A DNA stretch of 6,717 nt from Coriobacteriaceae bacterium (GTDB taxonomy: Bacteria > Actinomycetota > Coriobacteriia > Coriobacteriales > Eggerthellaceae), in NCBI GenBank assembly GCA_015062635.1, contig SUUF01000112.1:1-6717 (forward strand), given 5' to 3'. Position 1 is the stretch's first letter, and each line of letters begins with the position of its first letter. A program made the translations under genes and the position numbers. The notes below the pieces were generated by a model. It was not told the origin of the DNA. It was given only the letters and a program-made list of their open reading frames with translations, and made no database searches. Below are positions 1 through 6,620 of this stretch, piece by piece.

Positions 1-2
1 CC

Positions 3-65
3 GGTCGCCACATGTATGTCCCCGGTCGCCACATGTATGTCCCCGGGCAACACATGTATGTCCCC
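3..65. repeat. Three tandem 21-bp direct repeats
   Basis: Three head-to-tail units lie at 3-23, 24-44 and 45-65. The first two are identical (they begin ggtcgcc). The third differs at three positions near its left end. All three share the right half acatgtatgtcccc, which contains the 6-bp palindrome acatgt. Bases 1-2 (cc) match the end of a unit, so the array may continue left of the window. The 21-bp period equals two helical turns, so each copy would face the same side of the DNA. It is also a multiple of three, so the frame stays open and encodes repeated MYVPGxH; I take this translation as accidental. Function is unknown: a dispersed intergenic repeat or a cluster of protein-binding sites are both possible. 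Confidence 0.85.
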
Positions 66-72
66 AACGTTC

Positions 73-113
73 CCCCGCGGGGCGGTGGGGGGTGCGGGGG
101 TATACTCTTCCCC
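73..113 (+). promoter_or_regulatory. Candidate promoter of the Xer gene with G-rich upstream tract
   Basis: A good -10 hexamer, TATACT, lies at 101-106, 7 bases before the ATG at 114, so transcription would begin at or next to the start codon. No convincing -35 is visible. The place for one is occupied by a G-rich stretch (79-100, with G runs of 4, 2, 6 and 5) that follows a perfect 10-bp palindrome ccccgcgggg at 73-82. There is no Shine-Dalgarno sequence at normal spacing before 114, which fits a leaderless mRNA. That is an inference from spacing only. Confidence 0.4.
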
Positions 114-1049
114 ATGGCGCAGAGCATGCAACAGATGGGCGAGGAATACCTGTTCTACCTTTCGGTGGAACGGGGCGCTTCCCCGCTCACGGTGAAGGCA
201 TACCGTGGCGATCTTGCCGATTACCTGGGCTTTCTCGAGCGTGCTGGATTCTCGGACCTTCGGAAGGTAACGCGCGACGACGTGGTGGCCTACGAAGACG
301 ATCTCGTGCACCGCGACCTCGATGGCGAAGGCGCCCGCTACTCGGCCGCCACCGTGCAACGGCGCGTGTCGATGCTGAAGGGCTTCCACCAGTTCCTCGT
401 GCGCGAGGGCGTCTGCGAGGCCGACCCCACCTCGCGCATCCCGCTGCCCAAGAAGCCCGAACGGTTGCCCGACGTGCTGTCCATCGAGCAGGTCGACGCG
501 CTGATGGACGCCGTGGACACGCTCTGGAACGGCGCCATCGCGCAACGCAACCGCACGATGCTCGAGGTGCTGTACGGCTGCGGCTTGCGCGTGAGCGAGC
601 TCGTGGGGCTCGACCTTTCAGACGTGCGCTTCGACGACGGGTTCTTATCGGTGGTGGGCAAAGGCGGCAAGCAGCGCATCGTGCCCATCTCGGGCATGGC
701 GCAGCGCACCCTTGCGGCCTACCTGCAAGACACGCGCCCTCAGCTGCTGAAACCCTATTCCAAACCCACGGCGGCCGTGTTCCTGAACGCGCGCGGCGGG
801 CGCCTGACGCGCCAAAGCGTGCACGTGATGGTGCAGCGGGCGGGAAAGGCCATCCACGTGCAGAACCTGCATCCGCACACGCTGCGGCATTCGTTCGCGA
901 CGCACCTGCTGGAAGGCGGGGCCGACTTGCGCGCGATCCAGGAAATGCTCGGACATGCCGACATCGCCACGACGCAGGTGTACACGCATGTGCAGCGCAC
1001 GCACCTGGTGGAAGAATACCTGCGCGCGCATCCGCGCGCCGGCCTCTAG
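114..1049 (+). CDS. xerD: Tyrosine recombinase XerC/XerD
   Basis: A site-specific recombinase of the Xer type, which in bacteria resolves chromosome dimers at the dif site by strand exchange. The 311-residue product has the family's usual length. An N-terminal SAM-like, DNA-binding core domain covers about residues 8-100 (FYLSVERGASPLTVKAYRGD). The catalytic domain covers about 118-305 and keeps the full active-site set: Arg159 in GCGLRVSEL, Lys183 in GKGGK, His255 and Arg258 in HPHTLRHSF, His281 in LGHADI, and nucleophile Tyr290. The ORF is open back to base 12 through the tandem repeats, but homology begins only near residue 8. I therefore chose ATG 114, which is likely leaderless; ATG 126 and 135 are alternatives. 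XerC and XerD cannot be separated safely from this sequence; XerD is my preference. A phage integrase is unlikely given its short, canonical form. Confidence 0.93.
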   Translation: MAQSMQQMGEEYLFYLSVERGASPLTVKAYRGDLADYLGFLERAGFSDLRKVTRDDVVAYEDDLVHRDLDGEGARYSAATVQRRVSMLKGFHQFLVREGVCEADPTSRIPLPKKPERLPDVLSIEQVDALMDAVDTLWNGAIAQRNRTMLEVLYGCGLRVSELVGLDLSDVRFDDGFLSVVGKGGKQRIVPISGMAQRTLAAYLQDTRPQLLKPYSKPTAAVFLNARGGRLTRQSVHVMVQRAGKAIHVQNLHPHTLRHSFATHLLEGGADLRAIQEMLGHADIATTQVYTHVQRTHLVEEYLRAHPRAGL

Positions 1050-1058
1050 GCGAACGCC

Positions 1059-1886
1059 CTATTCGGAAACCCCATCGACCACGGGCGTCGACAGCATATC
1101 CGAGGAATTGTTGCGGGTGTACGGCGCAACGGCCCGCAGCGCCGCATCGCGCGCCTCGCGGGCGTTGGCGGAATCGGCCAGAACGAAACGCATCTTGCAC
1201 CAGATGCCATATTCGCCCACCTGCGTCACCAGCATCCAGGGGTTGCGCACCATCGGCGCCACCGCCTGCACGGCCAGGCGCGCCTTCTCCTCCATCTCGC
1301 GGAGCATATCGTCGATGTCGCGCCCATCGTTGTTCAGCACCACCACCGACGTCACCAAAAGCTCCGGTTCGACCTTGCTCACCGTCGTGGAGTTGATGAC
1401 GGAATTCGGGATGATGTGCACGACGTTCTCGTAGTCCTTCACCACGGTTTGGCGCCACGTGACATCCTGGACGATGCCGTCGACCGACCCCACGATGATG
1501 TGGTCGCCCGGATGCACGATGCGCATGAGCGTGACCTGCAGGCCGCCGATGAAGTTCTTGATGGTGTCCTGCAAGCCCAACGACACCGCGATACCGCCGA
1601 CGCCGAGCGCCGCGATAAGGGCGTTCACGTCGACATCGAAGCAGATGCTCAGTATCAACCCGATGCCGACGCCCCAGATGACGATGCGCCCGATGTTCAC
1701 GAGGATCGAGCTCGAGGGCAGGGCGACGCCATCGAGCTGCGTGAAGCGCCTGACGGCGGCGGTGACGATATGCGAGACGATGACGGTGGCAGCGAGCAGC
1801 ACCACCGCGACGGCGATCATCTGCAACGACCCGCCGTTCGCGAAGTGCTCCAGGAAGGCATAGGTATCTTCTGCGGTCTCTTCCAT
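1059..1886 (-). CDS. MscS-family small-conductance mechanosensitive channel
   Basis: A membrane channel expected to open under membrane tension and release solutes during hypo-osmotic shock. The 275-residue product has TM1 at about 21-45 and TM2 at about 60-83. The pore-lining TM3 lies at about 87-123, with the Gly/Ala-rich packing pattern ALGVGGIAVSLGLQDTIKNF typical of MscS. The beta domain follows (HPGDHIIVGSVDGIVQDV, about 125-172, including the family's IPNS loop at 159-162), then an alpha/beta C-terminal domain. The start ATG has a strong ribosome site, aggggag, about 8 bases upstream. It lies 16 bases after the nadK stop, so it is probably the second gene of a nadK-mscS operon. Its 3' end converges on the Xer gene. 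No key element is missing. Confidence 0.92.
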   Translation of the reverse strand: MEETAEDTYAFLEHFANGGSLQMIAVAVVLLAATVIVSHIVTAAVRRFTQLDGVALPSSSILVNIGRIVIWGVGIGLILSICFDVDVNALIAALGVGGIAVSLGLQDTIKNFIGGLQVTLMRIVHPGDHIIVGSVDGIVQDVTWRQTVVKDYENVVHIIPNSVINSTTVSKVEPELLVTSVVVLNNDGRDIDDMLREMEEKARLAVQAVAPMVRNPWMLVTQVGEYGIWCKMRFVLADSANAREARDAALRAVAPYTRNNSSDMLSTPVVDGVSE

Positions 1887-1902
1887 TCAGGTTCTCCCCT
1901 TG

Positions 1903-2811
1903 CTACAGGAACGTCTTGGCGGCGTACGAGTAGAAGCCGTCGTAGCGATGGCGCAGCAGCGTCGTCGGGCGCTCGCCCGTGCGCACGGTGAAGCGGCTCA
2001 CGCCCTCGCACAGGTGCAGCAGCGCGCCGTCGACGAAGAAGCTCGAGCTGCGCGTGGCCTCGTCATCGGCCAGGTCGATGGTCACGACCTCGCCATCGGC
2101 CGTCACCGCCGCGCGCGAGCGCAGCGAATGCGGGGCGAGCGGCACCATCACCATGCCGCGGTGCGCCGGCGAGATGACCGGGCCGCCCGCGGAAAGGGCA
2201 TACGCCGTCGACCCGGTGGCGCTCGCAAGCACCACGCCGTCGCCGCGGATGGTCATGAAGCTGTCGCCGTTCACCGCCATGGAAAGCCCCACGACGCGCC
2301 CGAGGTTGCCACGCGTGATCGCGAGCTCGTTCAGCGCGAAGTAGCTCGCGAAATGGCGCTCCCCCACCACCGCGCCGGCGGAATCGCGGGTGGCGACCGA
2401 AGCCTCGATGTGCAGGTTCGAGCGTTCCTCGCGCACGACGTCGCCGGCCAGGGCCGCCTCGACCACCTGCACGACGCCGCCGTTGCTCGGGTTCGAGAGG
2501 AAGCCCAGGTGCCCGAAGTTGATGCCGATGATGGGAACGCCCGACGTGCCCACCATGCGCGCGGCGCGCAGCACGGTGCCGTCGCCGCCGAGCACGACCA
2601 CGAGGCCCACCGTGTGCTCGCCGTCGGCATCGGCAAACCGCAGGCCGGCCGAATCGTCCTCGTCGTCGATGGGCTTGCCGGGATCGCGCGGCAGGCTGAA
2701 CGCATCGCAGGCGCTATAGGTCATGCCCTTGCTCGCAAGGTGCGCCATCAACTCGTGCGACGCCGCCATGGCGCCCGCGTTGGAATTGTTGCGAACAATG
2801 AGAATATGCAT
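1903..2811 (-). CDS. nadK: NAD kinase
   Basis: A cytoplasmic enzyme that phosphorylates NAD to NADP using ATP or polyphosphate. The 302-residue product shows the family motifs in order: GGDGT at 75-79 (catalytic and phosphate binding), NFGHLGFL at 98-105, the NE motif at 161-162, and the glycine-rich GDGVVLASATGSTAYALSAGGP at about 190-211. LAPHSLRSR (225-233) and FFVDGA (258-263) follow. Two small variations, SATGSTAY for the common TPTGSTAY and DGA for DGQ/DGR, look tolerable. The ATG at 2811 has ggag 8 bases upstream and begins exactly at the first Rossmann-like strand (MHILIVRNN). The frame stays open far upstream opposite murJ, but that part is low-complexity and not homologous. It is probably first in an operon with the mscS gene. 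In other actinobacteria nadK often sits by tlyA and recN, which are not seen here. Confidence 0.96.
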   Translation of the reverse strand: MHILIVRNNSNAGAMAASHELMAHLASKGMTYSACDAFSLPRDPGKPIDDEDDSAGLRFADADGEHTVGLVVVLGGDGTVLRAARMVGTSGVPIIGINFGHLGFLSNPSNGGVVQVVEAALAGDVVREERSNLHIEASVATRDSAGAVVGERHFASYFALNELAITRGNLGRVVGLSMAVNGDSFMTIRGDGVVLASATGSTAYALSAGGPVISPAHRGMVMVPLAPHSLRSRAAVTADGEVVTIDLADDEATRSSSFFVDGALLHLCEGVSRFTVRTGERPTTLLRHRYDGFYSYAAKTFL

Positions 2812-2829
2812 ATGCGTCGCTCCGCTCTT

Positions 2830-2838
2830 TGCTAAGAT
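2830..2838 (+). promoter_or_regulatory. Extended -10 candidate for murJ
   Basis: TGCTAAGAT fits an extended -10 (TGn followed by TAAGAT). It would start transcription near 2845, with a leader of about 33 bases that includes agagg at 2861-2865 ahead of ATG 2878. No clear -35 is present. A second possible -10, TATACC at 2850-2855, with TTGCTA at 2829-2834 upstream, has short spacing. Confidence 0.35.
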
Positions 2839-2847
2839 TTCCCGAAC

Positions 2848-2853
2848 ATTATA
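2848..2853 (-). promoter_or_regulatory. -10 element of nadK promoter
   Basis: On the minus strand this is a perfect TATAAT. It would start transcription near 2841, giving a leader of about 30 bases that contains the nadK ribosome site. At 17-bp spacing the -35 position reads CGGTGT, which is weak. TTGCAC (2870-2865) is a better match, but its spacing of 11 is too short. Confidence 0.5.
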
Positions 2854-2877
2854 CCTATCGAGAGGTGCAAACACCGC

Positions 2878-4797
2878 ATGCCCGAACTGCACGCAAGAAA
2901 GCCATCCGATTTCGCCGCGAAACGCAACGGCTCGCATCCGGCGGCCCGAAAGCCGGAGCATGCAGACATGCCGACGTCCGCACCCGATAGCCCGCAAGCA
3001 CCCGATGCCGGGCGGATCAGCGCATCCGGCACGCAGCCGGCATCGGCCCCCGAGGGGCAACCTGCCCCCGATTCCACCGAGCCGCGCGGCGCGGCGCGGC
3101 GCCACCGCTTCGGCGGCGGCAAGACGCACGAGGACCGCCAGCGCGAACGCGAGGAATTCGAGCGCGAGATGGCCGAAGTCGACGAGGCCGGCGGAACGCT
3201 CGACGAAAGCGTCCACCGCTCGGCCACCATCATCAGCGTCTGCGTGCTGCTGTCGCGCATCACGGGCTTCTTCCGCACCTGGGCGATGGCCTTCGCGATG
3301 GGCTCGACCTTCCTCGCATCCTCGTACCAGGTGGCCAACAACCTGCCCACGATGCTCTACGAAATGGTCATCGGCGGCATGCTGGTCACGGCGTTCTTGC
3401 CCGTGTACGTTTCCACGAAGAAGAAGCTCGGCGAGGAGGGCGGCAACGAGTACGCGAGCAACCTGCTGACGATGACCATCGTGTTCCTCGGCGTGGTGAG
3501 CTTGCTGTGCAGCATCTTCGCGCCGCAGCTCATCTTCACGCAGAGCTTCCTCTCCGATCAGGAAACGATGGACACGAGCGTGTTCTTCTTCCGGTTCTTC
3601 GCCATCCAGATCCTGTTCTACGGCGTGGGTTCCATCGTGTCGGGCTTGCTGAACGCGCACCGCGACTTCTTCTGGTCGTCCATCGCGCCGCTGTTCAACA
3701 ACCTCATCATCATCGCGACCTTCGTCGGCTACGCCGTCTTCGCGCAAACCGACCCGACGCTCGCGCTGTGGATCATCGCCATCGGAAACCCGCTCGGCGT
3801 GTTCGTCCAGCTCGCCATCCAGCTGCCCGCGCTCAAGCGCAACGGCATCCGCATCCGCTTCCACATCAACTTCCGCGACCCCGCCATCAAGGAGACGCTC
3901 TCGCTCGGCATCCCGGCCTTCATCGTGATGATCACCTCGTTCATGGTGGTGTCGGTGCAAAACGCCGCCGCCTACAACATCGCCGACAACGGCCCGTCGA
4001 TCATCGCATATGCGCGCCTGTGGTTCACGCTGCCCTATGCGCTGCTGGCCGTGCCCATCACCACCGCGATGTTCACCGAGCTTTCCGAGTTCATCGCGGG
4101 CGAGGACGAAGACGGGTTCAAGTCGGCCATCGTGAAGGGCACGCGGCAGCTATTCTTCCTCACCATCCCCTTCGCGATGTTCCTGATGGTGTTCGCGCTT
4201 TGCCTCGTGAACCTCTACCATGCGGGCGCATTCACGCAAGACCACGTGGAGGCGGTTGCCGTCTACCTGGTGTTCGTCGCCGCGAGCCTGCCTTTCTACG
4301 CGGTGAACACCTACCTGCAGAAGACCTTCAGCGCGCTGCGGCAGCTGCACCGCTACGCCGTCTACAACATCATCTGCACGGCGCTGCAGATCACCTTCAC
4401 GCTCGTGCTGGCAACGCAGCCTTGGCCCGACTGGCATGTCGGCATGGCCATCATCGCGCTTGGCGACACGCTGTTCTTCGGCGTGAGCGACTTGCTGTGC
4501 GCGCTGTACCTGCACCGTACCTACGGCGACTTCGGCGTGAAGCCCATCGCGCTGTCGGCGCTCCGCGGCCTCACGTTCGGCATTCCCGGCGCGCTCCTCG
4601 CCGCGGGCATCATCATCTTCCTCGACAACTTCGTGTGCCCGTACATGGGCAACATCCTGGTGAGCCTGCTGTACATCATCATCGCCGGCATCGCCGCGCT
4701 CGCCGTGACCTTCGGCACCGCGATCAAGCTGAAGCGCCCCGAGGTGGCACCCCTCGCCAACATCTTCGAGCGCGTGATCGCGAAAATCCGCCGCTAG
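2878..4797 (+). CDS. murJ: MurJ/MviN lipid II flippase homologue with long N-terminal extension
   Basis: A polytopic inner-membrane protein of the MOP superfamily, expected to move lipid-linked peptidoglycan precursor across the membrane. The 639-residue product begins with a hydrophilic tail (about 1-112): Pro/Ala-rich to 70, then charged (EDRQREREEFEREMAEVDE, 85-103) and possibly helical. The membrane core starts at about 113 with SATIISVCVLLSRITGFFRTW and NNLPTML, followed by 13-14 hydrophobic segments to about 616. Arg133 in GFFR matches the conserved Arg24 of E. coli MurJ. The positions of Asp39 and Arg52 appear replaced (SSYQ and MLYEM), and the following IGGMLVTAFLPVY resembles actinobacterial MviN proteins. 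ATG 2878 has gaggtg 10 bases upstream. ATG 2968 (residue 31) is a weaker alternative. The gene is transcribed alone, divergent from nadK. Confidence 0.9.
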   Translation: MPELHARKPSDFAAKRNGSHPAARKPEHADMPTSAPDSPQAPDAGRISASGTQPASAPEGQPAPDSTEPRGAARRHRFGGGKTHEDRQREREEFEREMAEVDEAGGTLDESVHRSATIISVCVLLSRITGFFRTWAMAFAMGSTFLASSYQVANNLPTMLYEMVIGGMLVTAFLPVYVSTKKKLGEEGGNEYASNLLTMTIVFLGVVSLLCSIFAPQLIFTQSFLSDQETMDTSVFFFRFFAIQILFYGVGSIVSGLLNAHRDFFWSSIAPLFNNLIIIATFVGYAVFAQTDPTLALWIIAIGNPLGVFVQLAIQLPALKRNGIRIRFHINFRDPAIKETLSLGIPAFIVMITSFMVVSVQNAAAYNIADNGPSIIAYARLWFTLPYALLAVPITTAMFTELSEFIAGEDEDGFKSAIVKGTRQLFFLTIPFAMFLMVFALCLVNLYHAGAFTQDHVEAVAVYLVFVAASLPFYAVNTYLQKTFSALRQLHRYAVYNIICTALQITFTLVLATQPWPDWHVGMAIIALGDTLFFGVSDLLCALYLHRTYGDFGVKPIALSALRGLTFGIPGALLAAGIIIFLDNFVCPYMGNILVSLLYIIIAGIAALAVTFGTAIKLKRPEVAPLANIFERVIAKIRR

Positions 4798-4980
4798 GGA
4801 AACGCTATCGTCGCCATCCGCGCCTGGGAAGCACACGCGGCGCGCACAACGGGCAGATTGCGGCATATTCCACGCCAGATGGGTTGCTTTTACGTTATCG
4901 GCAAGCGGGCAACAACGGCCCCACACGGCATCAAGACATGTTCAAGGTGGAAGTGTTTACGTGTTATTCACAGCTGGACA
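4798..4980. other. Region after murJ without a convincing gene
   Basis: No frame gives a recognisable protein here. A 6-bp GC hairpin (cgcgcc at 4819-4824 with ggcgcg at 4839-4844, 14-base loop) lies just after the murJ stop. It lacks a T-tract, so it is only a weak terminator candidate. From about 4920 the GC content falls: by count, 58 of the 120 bases at 4921-5040 are G or C. A frame from ATG 4938 to the stop after 5108 (MFKVEVFTCYSQLDNVLHQL...) is open for 56 codons. It resembles nothing I know and has no ribosome site. Confidence 0.4.
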
Positions 4981-5217
4981 ATGTACTGCATCAACTTGCA
5001 TGGGAAGGCTTTCTGGAAAAGAAGCGCTACCGTCGGACACAACGCCTCCCCCGTTATGCGCTCGCCCAGCAGCAGGATTACCGCGATGCTCAAAGCTGGA
5101 CTGCTTGATGGCTGGCGGGATGGGCGAAATACCTGGGTGACGGTAGACAGCGTCAACGCGCGAAAAAGCGACCCGAGAATGGCTGGCAGACCCAAAAAGA
5201 CCGCGGCCACTATATGA
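4981..5217 (+). CDS. Small helix-turn-helix (excisionase-like) protein, possibly a remnant
   Basis: A 78-residue ORF whose middle reads like a MerR/excisionase-type winged helix. ATVGHNASPVMRSPSSRIT (about 16-34) fits the helix-turn-helix. MLKAGLLDGWRDGRNTWVTVDSVNAR (about 36-61) fits the wing and following helix. The C-terminal AGRPKKTA (68-75) has a GRP core like an AT-hook. The likely role is DNA binding, but no target can be named. The frame is open from TTG 4858, with ATGs at 4879, 4981 and 5056. None has a good ribosome site, and the residues before the HTH (Cys/Trp-rich) do not look conserved. GC content is lower than in neighbouring genes. The gene may therefore have lost its own 5' end or been acquired laterally. 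It converges with the ECF T gene 74 bases on. I am sure of neither expression nor start. Confidence 0.42.
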   Translation: MYCINLHGKAFWKRSATVGHNASPVMRSPSSRITAMLKAGLLDGWRDGRNTWVTVDSVNARKSDPRMAGRPKKTAATI

Positions 5218-5238
5218 ATCGCATCATCGAGCATCCAA

Positions 5239-5276
5239 GGCGCAGGCATGGGAATCGACTCCGCCCGCTATGCGCC
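5239..5276. terminator. Weak inverted repeat between convergent genes
   Basis: ggcgca at 5239-5244 pairs with tgcgcc at 5271-5276 around a 26-base loop. It lies between the 3' ends of the HTH ORF and the ECF T gene. There is no T-tract on either side, so its role as a terminator is doubtful. Confidence 0.15.
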
Positions 5277-5291
5277 GCCATCTGAAACCGC

Positions 5292-6068
5292 CTAGATGAA
5301 GGCGATTCCAACAAGGGCGGCCGATGCCGCAAGGCAGAGGATTTCGCGCGCGCCGAAACGTCCTGGATGAAGGGTCGAGGGAACGGGGGCGCACGAAAAG
5401 CCACGCGCGAGGAATGCGTCGGCGAGATTATCGGCATGCTCGAAGGAGCTGTGCAGCAGCGGGGCGAACAAGCGGGCATACGCCTGCACGCGGTCGCGCA
5501 GCCGGCCATCGAAGCTCGCGAGTCGTGCCTGCTGGGCCATGCGCAGACGGCGGAACTCCCCCACCAGCACGGGCGCGAAGCCCATGGCCACCGAAAGCGA
5601 CAGCACGAAGGCATCGGTGCGCACGCCGAGCCGGCGCAATGGCGAAAGCAGCCAGCGCAGCATCGAAAGCAGGTCTTGCACCGCCGTGCATTTCATGAAC
5701 GACACGCTGGCGAGCACGAGCGCGAACAGGCAGGCGACCATGCGACCCGTCGCGGCAAGGGCACTCCACGTAACCGCAAGGCCGCCCAGGCGGAACGCCG
5801 CGTCGCCTTCCTGGATGCTCGCCACTTGCATGACGGCAGTGAACACGAGGATGGGGGCCAAGGGCAGCAACACCGCGCGCACGGTGCGCACATCGAGCCG
5901 CACAGCGCCGGCAAGGACGAGCGCGACGGCCACGCAGATCCCAACCAAAGCCGGCGTGGAGGCATGCAGCACGACAAGCATGAACACCGCGAGAAACACG
6001 AGCTTCGCGCGCGCGTCGATGCCATGCAGCGCATCGAGCGCAGTGGGTCTTATGCCGGTCCCGCTCAT
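5292..6068 (-). CDS. ECF transporter transmembrane (T) component, CbiQ/EcfT family
   Basis: The scaffold membrane subunit of an energy-coupling-factor importer, linking a substrate-binding S component to a pair of ABC ATPases. The 258-residue product opens with the family's DARAKL segment (18-23). It has hydrophobic segments at about 22-56, 64-83, 99-125 and 152-170, and another at 241-258. Between the last two lie the cytoplasmic coupling helices. The second Ala-Arg-Gly motif is intact (FLARGF, 219-224). The first reads AQQARL (178-183), with Leu in place of Gly. The ATG at 6068 overlaps the TGA of the upstream gene (ATGA) and has gaaggg 4 bases before it, so the two genes are translationally coupled. 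No ATPase gene lies within the window. The substrate is inferred only from the partner gene. Confidence 0.87.
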   Translation of the reverse strand: MSGTGIRPTALDALHGIDARAKLVFLAVFMLVVLHASTPALVGICVAVALVLAGAVRLDVRTVRAVLLPLAPILVFTAVMQVASIQEGDAAFRLGGLAVTWSALAATGRMVACLFALVLASVSFMKCTAVQDLLSMLRWLLSPLRRLGVRTDAFVLSLSVAMGFAPVLVGEFRRLRMAQQARLASFDGRLRDRVQAYARLFAPLLHSSFEHADNLADAFLARGFSCAPVPSTLHPGRFGAREILCLAASAALVGIAFI

Positions 6069-6532
6069 CGCGCGCCCTTCAGGCAGCCTATGGCATACCG
6101 CGCCGCCATGCCGGTTACGGCGCCGGTCGCGCAAGCCGCCACGACGAGCACCGGCGCGCTCCACCATACGAGCGACGTGCCCAAGATGACGCCCGCAACC
6201 GCCAGCTGCCCGATGTTATGCAAGACGGCACCCACGATGGCGACCAAGACCACCGACAGCCCGGAAATGCGTGTCAGAGCTGCCATTGCCGCAAATGCGA
6301 GCGCGGTTCCTCCCGCCGAGTAGAGCATCATCAGCGGGTTGCCGAACAGAAAGCCCGCCGCGAGCACCTTCACCGCCGCCACGCAGGCACCGGCGCGCAC
6401 GTCGAGCAGCTCGAGGGCCGCGAGCACGGCGATGTTGCCCAAGCCCAGCTTGATGCCCGGCACTGGAACCGGCAACGGGATGAAGGTCTCGATGTAGCCC
6501 AGCACCAGCGCGAGGGCGGCAAGCACGCCCAC
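6065..6532 (-). CDS. Gx transporter / heptaprenyl diphosphate synthase component I-like membrane protein (putative ECF S component)
   Basis: A small, very hydrophobic protein of the family named for heptaprenyl diphosphate synthase component I, now generally viewed as an ECF-type substrate-binding membrane subunit. The likely substrate is an isoprenoid or quinone precursor; this is unproven. Motifs, numbered from GTG 6532, are LGYIETFIPL (11-20), PGIKLGLGN (25-33), FLFGNP (61-66), YSAGG (71-75) and GAVLHNIGQ (101-109), with about five membrane segments in 155 residues. The start is uncertain. The residues just before the GTG (SVSEARFWAR) look like a native N-terminus, but no start codon lies between them and the repeat at 6621-6665. 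In-frame GTG 6676 and TTG 6697 would translate the repeat, and the frame is open to the window edge. The stop overlaps the T component start by 4 bp. Confidence 0.8.
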   Translation of the reverse strand: MGVLAALALVLGYIETFIPLPVPVPGIKLGLGNIAVLAALELLDVRAGACVAAVKVLAAGFLFGNPLMMLYSAGGTALAFAAMAALTRISGLSVVLVAIVGAVLHNIGQLAVAGVILGTSLVWWSAPVLVVAACATGAVTGMAARYAIGCLKGAR

Positions 6533-6620
6533 CCGCGCCCAGAAGCGTGCTTCCGAGACGGAAAGGGCGCTGCGCTTTTGGGTGCTGCAAGCCGGGGCGT
6601 TGCCTCGGCGGGGACGGGGG

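Noticed and set aside
12..113. N-terminal extension of the Xer protein through the tandem repeats (MYVPGRH units)
   Set aside because: The repeats are non-coding in character and Xer homology starts after residue 1 of the ATG 114 reading; the open frame follows from the 21-bp period.
187..1458. 423-residue minus-strand open frame across the Xer gene and the end of mscS
   Set aside because: It is an Arg/Ala/Gly-rich shadow. Both plus-strand Xer and minus-strand MscS in another frame are clearly the real genes.
1900..2835. 311-residue plus-strand open frame opposite nadK
   Set aside because: Composition (His, Arg, Ala) is typical of an antisense shadow, with no domain recognised.
2812..3960. 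Long minus-strand open frame continuing upstream of nadK, opposite murJ
   Set aside because: Its translation is low-complexity and rich in His, Asp, Glu and Arg, as expected from the complement of a GC-rich gene. NAD kinase homology begins exactly at 2811 with a good ribosome site.
3507..5108. 533-residue plus-strand frame inside murJ and beyond
   Set aside because: It is the out-of-frame shadow of murJ; only its last 56 codons lie outside, and these resemble nothing known.
4968..5249. 93-residue hydrophobic minus-strand ORF
   Set aside because: It is opposite the HTH ORF; the hydrophobic stretch is the complement of its codons, and no ribosome site or family match is seen.
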